A stretch of DNA of 47,514 nucleotides from a virus. The translations under genes were made by a program, and so were the position numbers. Shown here piece after piece: positions 1 to 7,456 of the stretch (positions are counted from its first letter, which is position 1; each line of letters starts with the position of its first letter). The DNA lies in the IMG/VR virus record IMGVR_UViG_3300047557_002611, positions 1-47,514 of that record. One strand, 5' to 3'. The notes beneath the pieces are model-generated. The model had not been told where the DNA came from. It saw only the letters and a list, made by a program, of their open reading frames with translations, and did no database searches.

Positions 1-39
1 TCATGGAGAATTTGCAAAAATAAATCAAATTCCGGCGCT

Positions 40-165
40 ATGAAATACAGCTTCAAAATAGACCAAATCAACTCAATTGAATGGGGATTCAACCCATCAG
101 AAGCACTTCTTTTTGCCTATCTTTTTGAACTTCCATCATGGGCCGAATACTGGATTAGTAACGGC
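40..165 (+). repeat. Left copy of 126-bp terminal duplication
   Basis: These 126 bases, the first 42 codons of the replication initiator, are identical to 47389-47514 at the other end of the window. This is what a circular or circularly permuted genome gives when linearised with an overlap. The identity begins exactly at the ATG: bases 1-39 do not match 47350-47388, although they share short blocks (GAGAATTTGC, CCGGCGCT) with 47319-47338. So this is not a clean circular overlap; see findings. Confidence 0.9.
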
Positions 166-1011
166 AAAATCTTCTACCACGCAAGTCGAAACAAGGTCGT
201 TTTGGATGCCCCATTGGTGTCCGATAAACCCGATACGATTTACCGATTGTTCATCTCTTTAGAGAAAAAAGGAGTGCTTGAATATGAGAAGAACGGGCGC
301 AAAGATGGCATCTGTTTTACCGATAAAGGGAAGCTCTGGAACTCGGAAAAAAATCCGACTTTGATAGAAAACTCGGAAAATTTTCCGACTGAACTCGGAA
401 AAAAATCCGAGAAAACTCGGAAAAAAATCCGAGAAAACTCGGAAAATTTTCCGACAAATAATCTAATTAGTAATAATAGTATTAATACTATCTCATTAAA
501 AGATAATTCCGAAAATGAATTTTCGACTGTCCTGGTTGAAGAAGATGAAGAATTGAAAATTGAAGTCCACCACATTGATGATTATTTCGATGACGAACCA
601 AAAGAAAAAGAAAAAAAAGTTGCGCCAAAAAAAGAAAAAGAAACCCCGGCGCAAGACTTCGACTTCGTGCATGAGGTAGTCACTTACCTGAACGAAAAAA
701 ACAAATTCCAAGGCTTGAGCTTCAGACCAAATGGGAAACAAACTCAGGCGGTGATTTTTGCCCGAAAGAACTTAGACAAATGGACCTTGGATGATTTCAA
801 AACCGTGATTGATTTCAAAGTGCATGAGTGGGCCAAATCTGACAAAATGAGGCACCTGCTTTGCCCCTCTACCCTATTCCGGGCCTGTTATGCAGAAACT
901 TACCTGACGACGGCAAAAGCCTGGAAAGACAAACCGAACGTGACAGCTCAAAAAACCATCATTCCCCTTTACCGGGAAGAGGGTTATTCCAAATCAAATG
1001 TTTTATTTTAA
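40..1011 (+). CDS. Replication initiator / replisome organizer with internal origin
   Basis: The 323-aa protein starts with a winged-helix-like domain (about residues 1-105) of the kind found in phage replisome organizers. A low-complexity, charged linker (105-210) follows, then a C-terminal domain (about 210-300) resembling the conserved phage C-terminal domain Phg_2220_C (motifs VVTYLNEK, FRPNGK, FKTVIDFKVHEWA, LCPSTLF). The repeated linker peptide NSENFPT is encoded by DNA iterons, as in lambda O-type proteins whose genes contain the origin they bind. A DnaC-like loader lies downstream at 1927, supporting a role in recruiting the replicative helicase. Seen: domain order and iterons. Inferred: origin binding. 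The 5' end is duplicated at the right end of the window, where a structured leader precedes it. Confidence 0.8.
   Translation: MKYSFKIDQINSIEWGFNPSEALLFAYLFELPSWAEYWISNGKIFYHASRNKVVLDAPLVSDKPDTIYRLFISLEKKGVLEYEKNGRKDGICFTDKGKLWNSEKNPTLIENSENFPTELGKKSEKTRKKIRENSENFPTNNLISNNSINTISLKDNSENEFSTVLVEEDEELKIEVHHIDDYFDDEPKEKEKKVAPKKEKETPAQDFDFVHEVVTYLNEKNKFQGLSFRPNGKQTQAVIFARKNLDKWTLDDFKTVIDFKVHEWAKSDKMRHLLCPSTLFRACYAETYLTTAKAWKDKPNVTAQKTIIPLYREEGYSKSNVLF
340..454 (+). repeat. Five 19-bp iterons, likely replication origin
   Basis: Five copies of AACTCGGAAAAAAATCCGA, or its variant with AAAATTTT in the middle, start at 340, 370, 392, 414 and 436. The last four are spaced exactly 22 bp apart, about two helical turns. 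Copies 2 and 5 contain the perfect palindrome TCGGAAAATTTTCCGA; the other three are near-palindromic. They lie inside the initiator reading frame. Iterons within the initiator gene are the classic layout of theta-type phage origins. Confidence 0.8.
455..512. other. AT-rich putative DNA unwinding element
   Basis: Directly after the last iteron is a strongly AT-rich run containing the 16-bp perfect palindrome ATAGTATTAATACTAT at 476-491. An AT-rich element beside iterons is the expected melting site for helicase loading. The function is inferred from position and composition. Confidence 0.55.
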
Positions 1012-1021
1012 AATCCATAGC

Positions 1022-1384
1022 ATGAAAAAGAAGAAAAAGCCAGTGAAAACGGCAAAGCCAACAATTAACCAACTGATCACAAAGAAGTACAACGAACTTC
1101 TGGAGGATGTTGCGACAAATGACTTTTACAAAAAGGATTTGACCAACAATGTCAATGTCTACACTTGCCCAGATGGGCACATTACCAAAACCGTAGATGT
1201 AGACGCTGGAGTTACACCGTTCATGCACAAATGCAGCAAGTGCGATAAATGGGCAAGTAGTTCTTTTTGTAGGGACATTGCGCCAAACGAGGAGCCAGTT
1301 GAGGAATGGTACCGGCTAACCCTGGAAGAGACGTTAAAGCGCTTGCTTTGTCGGAAGATTGTTAAAACTGAAAAACCCGTATAG
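1022..1384 (+). CDS. Small zinc-ribbon protein
   Basis: A 120-aa basic protein. I use the ATG at 1022 because an earlier start at 998 would run back into the initiator gene. After a lysine-rich N-terminus it has a zinc-ribbon-like half-motif pair: a Cys-Pro-Asp-Gly-His knuckle near residue 50 and CSKC near residue 72, with an aromatic/serine stretch after it. No family recognised. It sits 10 bp after the initiator in the replication operon, so a DNA-binding or adaptor role is plausible but unproven. The leader AAAATCCATAGCATG resembles that of several other genes in this window. Confidence 0.7.
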   Translation: MKKKKKPVKTAKPTINQLITKKYNELLEDVATNDFYKKDLTNNVNVYTCPDGHITKTVDVDAGVTPFMHKCSKCDKWASSSFCRDIAPNEEPVEEWYRLTLEETLKRLLCRKIVKTEKPV

Positions 1385-1385
1385 T

Positions 1386-1715
1386 ATGAGACAATTAAAA
1401 ATCAAAATGTTTCGGCTTGGCAAAGAGCCAGAAACCAGAAAAGTCAACAACCCTGAATACGAAACAAGGGTTGCACTTTCAACTGGAGCTGTAGACAAAA
1501 ACGGGGCTGAAATCTTTGAAGGCGACATTACCTCCAGCGGCTACATCGTGACCTGGAACCAATGGCACTTTGCTTTCATGTTGAAGGGAATTGACGACCA
1601 CGACTGGAAAGAAATGCTACTTGATGAGACCGATGAAAACGGGAAACCATATCCAGTGCCAACAGACTCTTCCATCGAGGTGGTTGGTAACATCTACGAA
1701 TATCCAAGGCTATGA
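1386..1715 (+). CDS. YopX-like phage protein
   Basis: The 109-aa product resembles the YopX family of small phage proteins. It has the N-terminal basic strand, then ALSTGAVDKNGAEIFEGDI near residues 30-50 (family pattern TGL.DKNG.EI.EGDI), a central WNQWHF element and a C-terminal VVGNIYEYP motif (family pattern VIGNIYENP). Family function is unknown; members are usually accessory genes in phage early operons. The start at 1386 follows the upstream stop by one base, and the gene overlaps the next by 4 bp (ATGA), indicating translational coupling. Confidence 0.75.
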   Translation: MRQLKIKMFRLGKEPETRKVNNPEYETRVALSTGAVDKNGAEIFEGDITSSGYIVTWNQWHFAFMLKGIDDHDWKEMLLDETDENGKPYPVPTDSSIEVVGNIYEYPRL

Positions 1716-1939
1716 AAACCAACAACGATTTCAAAGAAGTTGACCAGCAAGCATCAAAATATTTTGCGGTTAAAGAGTGGACTGAAACCTGTCAAACCTG
1801 CAACGGTCACGGCACAATTATGAGAATGAAAAGTGCGGATGTCGGGTTTGTGTACACGCCTGAAACTTGTTCCAATTGCAATGGGGTTGGTGAGATCGAT
1901 TACGAAAAAGAAAGTAAGCAACGAGTATGGAAAAAATAA
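1712..1939 (+). CDS. DnaJ-type CxxCxGxG zinc-finger protein
   Basis: A 75-aa protein dominated by two DnaJ-like zinc-binding repeats: CQTCNGHG around residue 28 and CSNCNGVG around residue 50. There is no J domain, so it is not a co-chaperone by itself; small stand-alone proteins of this type are common next to phage replication genes. It overlaps its neighbours on both sides (4 bp upstream, 13 bp into the helicase loader), so it is part of the replication operon. Confidence 0.7.
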   Translation: MKTNNDFKEVDQQASKYFAVKEWTETCQTCNGHGTIMRMKSADVGFVYTPETCSNCNGVGEIDYEKESKQRVWKK

Positions 1940-2784
1940 TTGACACCACAACCACAATGGAAGAGATTTTGGAGAAAACCGAACTCTCCAAGAATCATGG
2001 CCGGGGGTTCCTTGGAAAGAATTCCGACTTTGGAAAACCAGTGGAGGACGTTGGTCAAGTCTTGCAGCGCCTGGATAAATTCGAGTGGAAGGAAATAGAA
2101 AAGACGGATCCGCTTTCCAGTGCTTTGATCTGGCATAAAAGACGGATCAATTCAGGAAAGATTGAACAGGTAATGAGCTATGAGGATGCAAGGAAACTTT
2201 TTGCTGACTTTTGGGCCGACTACATTCCAGAGGGTGATAAGTTCTTTGTGCATCCGCAAAATGTGAGCAGCGTACAGAACATTTTGAAGTGGGCTATCGG
2301 CGATCCTGAATCTACGATCCCACTCCACAAGTCGATTTGGTTATGGGGGAATGTTGGTGCCGGGAAGTCGATCTTCGCTACCGCTCTCCACGACCTGTTC
2401 ATGTACCTATACGAATCACCTGGAGATGTGAAGTTCAACGGGAAACCCTGGGAATTTGCAGATATGAACTTGCTTTTTGTGAAGGCGAAGTTTGATCCCA
2501 CAGCTTTCAAGGTATTGAACACTGATTACTGCCTGATCCTGGATGAATTGAAAGAAACTCATTTTATCTACCGTCACTTTGGGCAGGATCAAAAGATCAT
2601 TGGTGATCTTCTTTCTGCTCGATATTCGGCCTGGAAAAAGAACAACGTCCGAACTTTGATTACCACCAATCTTTCACCCGGAAGCGAACCTTTGAAAGAG
2701 ATTTTAGACCACCGTGAAATTGACCGGGTTGTTGAAATGTTCAAGTCAATCCAGTGGCACGGAGAAAGTTTGAGAAAAAACTGA
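1927..2784 (+). CDS. DnaC-like AAA+ helicase loader
   Basis: This 285-aa protein has the P-loop WGNVGAGKS (about residues 140-148), a Walker B strand LILDEL (about 202-207) and a sensor-1-like TTN (about 245). This is the DnaC/IstB-type AAA+ layout, and the length suits a loader. The N-terminal 130 residues are charged and probably contact the replicative helicase. No replicative helicase of the DnaB type is visible in the window, so the loader presumably delivers the host helicase to the origin marked by the upstream iterons. Overlap with the preceding gene suggests coupling. Confidence 0.8.
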   Translation: MEKIIDTTTTMEEILEKTELSKNHGRGFLGKNSDFGKPVEDVGQVLQRLDKFEWKEIEKTDPLSSALIWHKRRINSGKIEQVMSYEDARKLFADFWADYIPEGDKFFVHPQNVSSVQNILKWAIGDPESTIPLHKSIWLWGNVGAGKSIFATALHDLFMYLYESPGDVKFNGKPWEFADMNLLFVKAKFDPTAFKVLNTDYCLILDELKETHFIYRHFGQDQKIIGDLLSARYSAWKKNNVRTLITTNLSPGSEPLKEILDHREIDRVVEMFKSIQWHGESLRKN

Positions 2785-2791
2785 TTTTATG

Positions 2792-2834
2792 CTTGGAATT
2801 ATGCATAATATTAGTAAATTTGCATAAAATGAAT
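2792..2834 (+). promoter_or_regulatory. Promoter with embedded operator module
   Basis: CTTG at 2792-2795, 19 bp, then TAAATTTG at 2815-2822 fits the Bacteroidota TTTG-N19-TAnnTTTG promoter. The 34-bp operator-like module spans 2801-2834: left half ATGCATAA, right half AAATGAAT, 18 bp between the 8-bp outer halves, with the -7 box in the middle. It is a degenerate member of the genome-wide family and drives the helicase/methyltransferase gene. Confidence 0.65.
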
Positions 2835-2850
2835 AATCAAACGTTGGTGC

Positions 2851-5379
2851 ATGAAAACTTACAATGAATTTATTTCTTCTAAAGTAGTCCAGGCGCACAA
2901 GTCTGGATTTTCGGTCAACCCTGACCAGCTCCATCCTTCTTTGTATCCACATCAGCGGGACACGGTTCTTTGGGCCTTAGACGGTGGATGCCGTGCAATC
3001 TTTTCATCTTTTGGACTGGGTAAAACACGGGTCAACATAGAAATATGTCGGCAGGTCCTTCTGCATGAAGGTGGTTTGGCTCTGATCATTGCCCCGCTTG
3101 GAGTTCGCCAGGAATTCACCCGTAAAGATGGACCTGAAATGGGGGTGGATATTCAATACTGCCGCAACATGGAAGAAGTTGCAGGTGCAATGACTCCGTT
3201 CATCATCACCAACTACGAACGAGTACGAGACGGCCACATTGACCCATCTCAATTTAAGGTAGTTTGCCTTGATGAAGCATCAATCTTGCGCTCCACAGGC
3301 TCCCTAACCTTTGACACATTTATGAACGTTTTCCAGGGTGTGAAATATCGGTTTGTTTTCACGGCAACCCCAAGCCCCAACCGATACATTGAACTGATCA
3401 ACTATGCCCATTTCCTTGGAGTGATGGACCGGGGCCAGGCTCTTACTCGTTTTTTCAAACGTGACTCCCAAAAAGCAGGTAACCTTAAAATTCACCCCCA
3501 CAAGGAACGTGAATTTTGGTATTGGGTTTGCTCTTGGGCTTTGATGCTTTACAAACCAAGCGATCTTGGATATAGTGATCAAGGATATGAATTACCTGAA
3601 ATGAAGGTGATCTTCCACGAAATCCCAACCGACCACACAAAAGCATGGGGTAAAACCGACCAAAACGGGCAAGCCTTCTTGCTTCAACATGAGGCTATGG
3701 GCCTTGTAGCTGGAGCACAAGAAAAACGAGAAAGTCAGGTTGAACGGATTGCCAAAGCCAAGGAGATTGTTTCGCAAGATGATACCTCTCACTGGTTGAT
3801 CTGGCACCATCTGGAATCAGAACGCGCAGGCCTGGAAAAAGCAATTCCAGAAAGCACTTCCGTTTATGGTTCTCTTGATCTTGAAACCCGTGAAGATCGG
3901 GTGATTGGATTTTCCAATGGAGAAATAAGAATCTTGAACACAAAACCCGAGCTGTCAGGATCAGGATGCAATTTCCAGCGCCATTGCCACAAAAACATCT
4001 TCCTTGGGATCAACTACGATTTCAATGATTTCATCCAGGCAATACACCGGACGCACCGCTTTTTGCAAAAAGAATCGGTTGAGGTCCATATCATCTACAC
4101 TGAAACTGAACGGGCAATCCTCAGTGAATTGAAAGCAAAGTGGAAACGCCACGAAGAGATGCAGGCCAACATGCGCGAAATCGTATCTGAGCACGGTTTG
4201 AGCCAACTTAGTATGGTCAAGGCCCTGCAAAGGTCTTCTACTGTGCAGCGCCAGGAAATGAACGGTAAAAGCTGGAAGTTCATCAACAACGATTGTGTGC
4301 AGGAATGTCAAACCCGTGAAGACAATTCTATTGATCTGATTGTGACTTCGATCCCCTTTTCCAATCATTACGAATACACCCCCAGCTACCTGGACTTTGG
4401 TCACACCGATAACGACGCGCATTTCTTTGCCCAAATGGACTACCTGATACCGGAATTGTTACGGATCACCAAGCCGGGACGGGTCGCTTGCGTCCATGTC
4501 AAAGATCGGATTTTCTATGGCTCCCAAACAGGTACTGGATTCTCCACGGTAAACCCATTCCATGCCAAAACAATGTTTGCATTCATGCAGCACGGCTGGG
4601 AATACATGGGCATGGCCATCATTCCTACAGATGTGGTGGCAGAGAATAACCAAACTTACCGCTTAACCTATGGTGAAATGGTCAAGGATGGAACCAAGAT
4701 GGGTTTTGGGTCACCCGAGTTCCTTTTGTGTTTCCGTAAACCGCAGTCTGATAAATCCAAGGCTTATGCAGATACTCCAGTGACCCACAGTAAAGATGAA
4801 TACGGGTTAGGCCGTTGGCAGGTTGACGCTGACGCAATTTGGAGATCATCCGGTAACCGACTACTGGACATTGACGAACTAGTAAGATGTGCCGGGGCTG
4901 AAAACGGATTGAAAGTAATCAAAAATAAGCTTCACGACTACTTCAATAAATCCGGTTACGACTACAAAACCCACATCGAGGTTGCCGAACGACTGAACGA
5001 AAAAGGAAAACTACCTAAAACATTCTCCCTGCTAACTCCACCAATGACCGATGAGGCAAAGGAATGGATTTGGGATGATGTAATCCGTATGCGTACCCTG
5101 AACCTGAACCAAGCCAACCGGAAAAAAGAGCAACATGTTTGCCCGCTCCAGTTGGATGTTGTGGAGCGTTGCATTGAAAGATTCTCCAACAAAGGTGAGG
5201 TGGTTTTTGATCCGTTCGGAGGTATTGGAACCGTACCATACAAAGCTGTTGAGATGGGCCGATATGGCCTGGGAACCGAATTGAATAGTGAATACTACAA
5301 AGATGCTTTGCATTACCTGAAGAGCATTGAGTTGAAGATAAGCGCACCAACGCTGTTTGATTTGATGGGGGCAGCCTAG
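2851..5379 (+). CDS. SF2 helicase-DNA methyltransferase fusion
   Basis: An 842-aa two-part protein. The first ~450 residues are an SF2/SNF2-like helicase: Walker A with GLGKT at 55-59, DEAS box at about 141-144, TATPSP motif near 170, and motif V/VI-like elements (SGSGCNFQ, QAIHRTHR) near 370-400. The second half is an amino-methyltransferase: the catalytic motif IV is TSIPF at about 499-503, and motif I is DPFGGIGT at about 787-794. Motif IV preceding motif I gives the beta-type circular order. The second motif IV residue is Ile instead of the usual Pro (TSPPY). Role inferred: phage DNA modification coupled to ATP-driven translocation, possibly protection from host restriction. It has its own promoter module upstream. 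Confidence 0.8.
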   Translation: MKTYNEFISSKVVQAHKSGFSVNPDQLHPSLYPHQRDTVLWALDGGCRAIFSSFGLGKTRVNIEICRQVLLHEGGLALIIAPLGVRQEFTRKDGPEMGVDIQYCRNMEEVAGAMTPFIITNYERVRDGHIDPSQFKVVCLDEASILRSTGSLTFDTFMNVFQGVKYRFVFTATPSPNRYIELINYAHFLGVMDRGQALTRFFKRDSQKAGNLKIHPHKEREFWYWVCSWALMLYKPSDLGYSDQGYELPEMKVIFHEIPTDHTKAWGKTDQNGQAFLLQHEAMGLVAGAQEKRESQVERIAKAKEIVSQDDTSHWLIWHHLESERAGLEKAIPESTSVYGSLDLETREDRVIGFSNGEIRILNTKPELSGSGCNFQRHCHKNIFLGINYDFNDFIQAIHRTHRFLQKESVEVHIIYTETERAILSELKAKWKRHEEMQANMREIVSEHGLSQLSMVKALQRSSTVQRQEMNGKSWKFINNDCVQECQTREDNSIDLIVTSIPFSNHYEYTPSYLDFGHTDNDAHFFAQMDYLIPELLRITKPGRVACVHVKDRIFYGSQTGTGFSTVNPFHAKTMFAFMQHGWEYMGMAIIPTDVVAENNQTYRLTYGEMVKDGTKMGFGSPEFLLCFRKPQSDKSKAYADTPVTHSKDEYGLGRWQVDADAIWRSSGNRLLDIDELVRCAGAENGLKVIKNKLHDYFNKSGYDYKTHIEVAERLNEKGKLPKTFSLLTPPMTDEAKEWIWDDVIRMRTLNLNQANRKKEQHVCPLQLDVVERCIERFSNKGEVVFDPFGGIGTVPYKAVEMGRYGLGTELNSEYYKDALHYLKSIELKISAPTLFDLMGAA

Positions 5380-5393
5380 TGTTGCTCCTTTTT

Positions 5394-5427
5394 ATTCAAA
5401 ACATTCAAATTCCCGTATAAAATGAGT
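5394..5427 (+). promoter_or_regulatory. Degenerate operator-like module
   Basis: ATTCAAAA and AAATGAGT are separated by 18 bp with CATTC and GTATA inside, matching the spacing of the operator family but with several mismatches. No clear TAnnTTTG is present. It lies at the start of a 265-bp gap after the helicase/methyltransferase gene and overlaps the start of a 30-codon reading frame. Weak support. Confidence 0.3.
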
Positions 5428-5514
5428 GAGGTTGAAATCCTTTTTGAAATACTATACGAGCTTGCCAAAGAGCAGGCTTCAAAAATTGAAACAGATGAAA
5501 AAGTGGGACAATGA
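5422..5514 (+). CDS. Possible 30-aa acidic peptide
   Basis: A short frame starting MSEVEILFEILYELAKEQ and continuing for 30 residues forms one amphipathic, acidic helix. It lies in an otherwise gene-poor gap just downstream of a degenerate operator-like module and overlaps the next mini-ORF by 20 bp. Coding status is uncertain: there is no homology that I recognise, and short frames arise by chance. Confidence 0.3.
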   Translation: MSEVEILFEILYELAKEQASKIETDEKVGQ

Positions 5515-5569
5515 CAGTTGGTTGGTCTTTGCCATATGTATGATTGTTTTGGCAGTGATCCTGTTTTAA
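5495..5569 (+). CDS. Possible 24-aa single-pass membrane peptide
   Basis: The 24-residue frame starts MKKWDNDSW and ends with a hydrophobic stretch of about 15 residues (LVFAICMIVLAVILF), a plausible minimal membrane helix with a positively charged N-terminus. Such microproteins are easily missed. Beyond 5569 the remaining ~75 bp to the next gene shows no clear feature. Coding status is inferred only from composition. Confidence 0.3.
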   Translation: MKKWDNDSWLVFAICMIVLAVILF

Positions 5570-5644
5570 GATACTTGTTTACCCGCTGGGAGGTTGAGGC
5601 ATTAGGTGCTTCCTTCCTGGCTCTTCACCTTTAAATCCGTAGTT

Positions 5645-6376
5645 ATGAAAAGCAGACCGATATTGTTTTCAAAAGATATGGTTGAGGCTATTTTGCAGGG
5701 GCGAAAGACTCAAACCAGGAGGATTATTAAAGACTCGTTTAATGGGTGTTGGACGGGCTCAAATGGTAGCATACAGGCCGGCGGTCATCCGTGTCCAAAT
5801 GATCCGGTGGTAATGCATCCTGGCGAGTTGATTATTGATTATGAAGGGCAGTACCACAAATATGAAGCAGAAGTTGTTGAAGCTTGGTTTCATTGCTCTA
5901 CAATGGATAAGTTGGCCAAATGCCCCTATGGAAAAAAAGGGGACATTATTTATGGTAAAGAAACCTTTGCGTATCTCATAGATGATGAGATTTTGTATAA
6001 AGCCTCTGAAGACGGGAATCTTTTTTCTAAAGACCCACTTTTTAAATGGAAGCCTTCTCTTTTCATGCCCAAAAAAGCGTCCCGAATTTGGCTCCAAATT
6101 ACCGACATCCGAGTTGAAAGGCTGCTGGATGTTTCGGAGAAGGACGCGATTGCAGAAGGGGTTGAAGAGTTTGGAGGTTTTTACAGAAACTATCAAACTC
6201 CAGATGTATTCCCTGGTTCATTTTCTGCTATGGATTCCTACTTCTCACTTTGGAACTCCATCAACGGCAAAGACTCCCACAGAATCAACCCGTGGGTGTG
6301 GGTCGTGGAATTTGAGAACATAGGATTTGAAAAGGCAATGATGCTCCTTACTCACGGTGAAAAAGCACTCAAATGA
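5645..6376 (+). CDS. ASCH-like phage protein
   Basis: The 243-aa product matches a widespread phage family often described as ASCH/PUA-like. N-terminal RPILFSKDMVEAILQGRKTQTRR, the central CPYGKKGDIIYGKETF, then RIWLQITDIRVERLLDVSEKDAIAEGVEEF and the terminal NPWVWVVEF are the family hallmarks. The function is unknown; an RNA- or modified-nucleotide-binding role is suggested by the fold. ATG 5645 follows the leader AAATCCGTAGTT, similar to other starts here; a GTG at 5606 would extend it but is less likely. The 3' end overlaps the next gene by 4 bp. Confidence 0.75.
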   Translation: MKSRPILFSKDMVEAILQGRKTQTRRIIKDSFNGCWTGSNGSIQAGGHPCPNDPVVMHPGELIIDYEGQYHKYEAEVVEAWFHCSTMDKLAKCPYGKKGDIIYGKETFAYLIDDEILYKASEDGNLFSKDPLFKWKPSLFMPKKASRIWLQITDIRVERLLDVSEKDAIAEGVEEFGGFYRNYQTPDVFPGSFSAMDSYFSLWNSINGKDSHRINPWVWVVEFENIGFEKAMMLLTHGEKALK

Positions 6377-6621
6377 AAAAGCGCCAGATAATTTACAAGT
6401 TCCTTCTTGAGTTTCCCGAAGGTGTGAAAAAGTCGGAAATCGTAAGTCAATTTGGACATTGGTATTATGCCAATGGAGCTTTTCATATTGGCAACCTACT
6501 GTCGACAATGGTCAAAAATGGCGAAGCTGAACGGGTGAATATTGGTGTTTATAAGGCTGGGAATGGATCGAAGAAGCTCAGTAAAGATTTTGTGGCCGAA
6601 AATCAGGCTTCGCTTTTTTAA
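6373..6621 (+). CDS. Small winged-helix-like protein
   Basis: An 82-aa basic protein with a helix-turn-helix-like layout: KRQIIYKFLLEFPEGVKKSEIV, then NGAFHIGNLLSTMVKNGEAERVNIGVYKAG, where the last part looks like a beta wing. It is translationally coupled to the ASCH-like gene by an ATGA overlap. DNA-binding is likely by fold impression; the target is unknown. Confidence 0.6.
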   Translation: MKKRQIIYKFLLEFPEGVKKSEIVSQFGHWYYANGAFHIGNLLSTMVKNGEAERVNIGVYKAGNGSKKLSKDFVAENQASLF

Positions 6622-6629
6622 ATCGCAAA

Positions 6630-7124
6630 ATGATGTCCAGTAAAAAATACTTTCGCCGCATCTCCCTTGAGCTAAATCGTTCACCGTATTACGTCCAAGA
6701 GGGCAAACCTAGCCTTTTGATCAACTTTTTGATCAATCAACGAAGTCACGCCGAATCACCTTTGAGTATGACGCGGACAGTTGCAAGACACCTGAAGGAT
6801 GTTGGTTTTTTTAAGTGGTATCCAGGTAGGCGCGTAAATGGGAAACTCATTCGCACTGCTCCATTGGATTCATTGATGTATCATGCTGAAGATTCTTTCA
6901 GAAACCCGATCAGAAGATCGTTAAGTCAGCCATGTTTTGAAAAACCGCCGTTGTTGGGACATTGGATAACAATATTTTGTGACAATCAATACCATAGTGG
7001 AAATGTCCGTTGGGGCTGGTGTTATGTAGATACGAAGGATGAAACGATAGTGTTTAAATTGAACAAAGGGAAGTGGGTCGAATCTCACCGGAACATTAAA
7101 AACGATCAAGATTTACCATTTTAA
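6630..7124 (+). CDS. Hypothetical protein, 164 aa
   Basis: Not recognised. The N-terminal ~95 residues are basic and helical; the C-terminal part (GHWITIFCDNQYHSGNVRWGWCYVDTKDE) looks like a small beta domain with aromatic residues. Start could be 6630 or 6633 (two adjacent ATGs). It lies 8 bp after the winged-helix gene in the same operon, upstream of the integrase. Confidence 0.55.
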   Translation: MMSSKKYFRRISLELNRSPYYVQEGKPSLLINFLINQRSHAESPLSMTRTVARHLKDVGFFKWYPGRRVNGKLIRTAPLDSLMYHAEDSFRNPIRRSLSQPCFEKPPLLGHWITIFCDNQYHSGNVRWGWCYVDTKDETIVFKLNKGKWVESHRNIKNDQDLPF

Positions 7125-7134
7125 AACCAACATC

Positions 7135-7434
7135 ATGAAAATATCAGCTATCTCAACTGTTGAATTTGAAATAGTCAATGGAGAACCAATAATGCACAGC
7201 ACATCCGTATCGATGAACATTCCCCCACCGCTTGACGAAAATCAATATTTTGACGGTGATGGGAATTTGAATAAATTTGGAGTACAGGCCGCAACTGCAA
7301 CGCTGATCCAAGGATTGATTGCCAACATGCATGGAGCACACCAAAACGGATTGAGAGATAGTGCAGAGCATTTGCGGTACATCATTTCTCAGCTTGAGCA
7401 GGGGTTTGTTGCCCTGGTGGAAGTTCAGCGTTAA
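7135..7434 (+). CDS. Hypothetical protein, 99 aa
   Basis: Not recognised. A beta-like N-terminus (ISTVEFEIVNGEPIMHSTSVSMNIPPP) is followed by an alpha-helical C-terminal half rich in Ala, His and Gln. It is preceded by AAAACCAACATC, a start context shared with other genes in the window, and ends 22 bp before the integrase start. Confidence 0.55.
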   Translation: MKISAISTVEFEIVNGEPIMHSTSVSMNIPPPLDENQYFDGDGNLNKFGVQAATATLIQGLIANMHGAHQNGLRDSAEHLRYIISQLEQGFVALVEVQR

Positions 7435-7456
7435 ATTGAAGTTCAAAACCATAGTC

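Noticed and set aside
7435-7456. attP immediately upstream of the integrase
   Set aside because: The gap is only 22 bp and holds the usual start context; no room for a full serine-integrase site.
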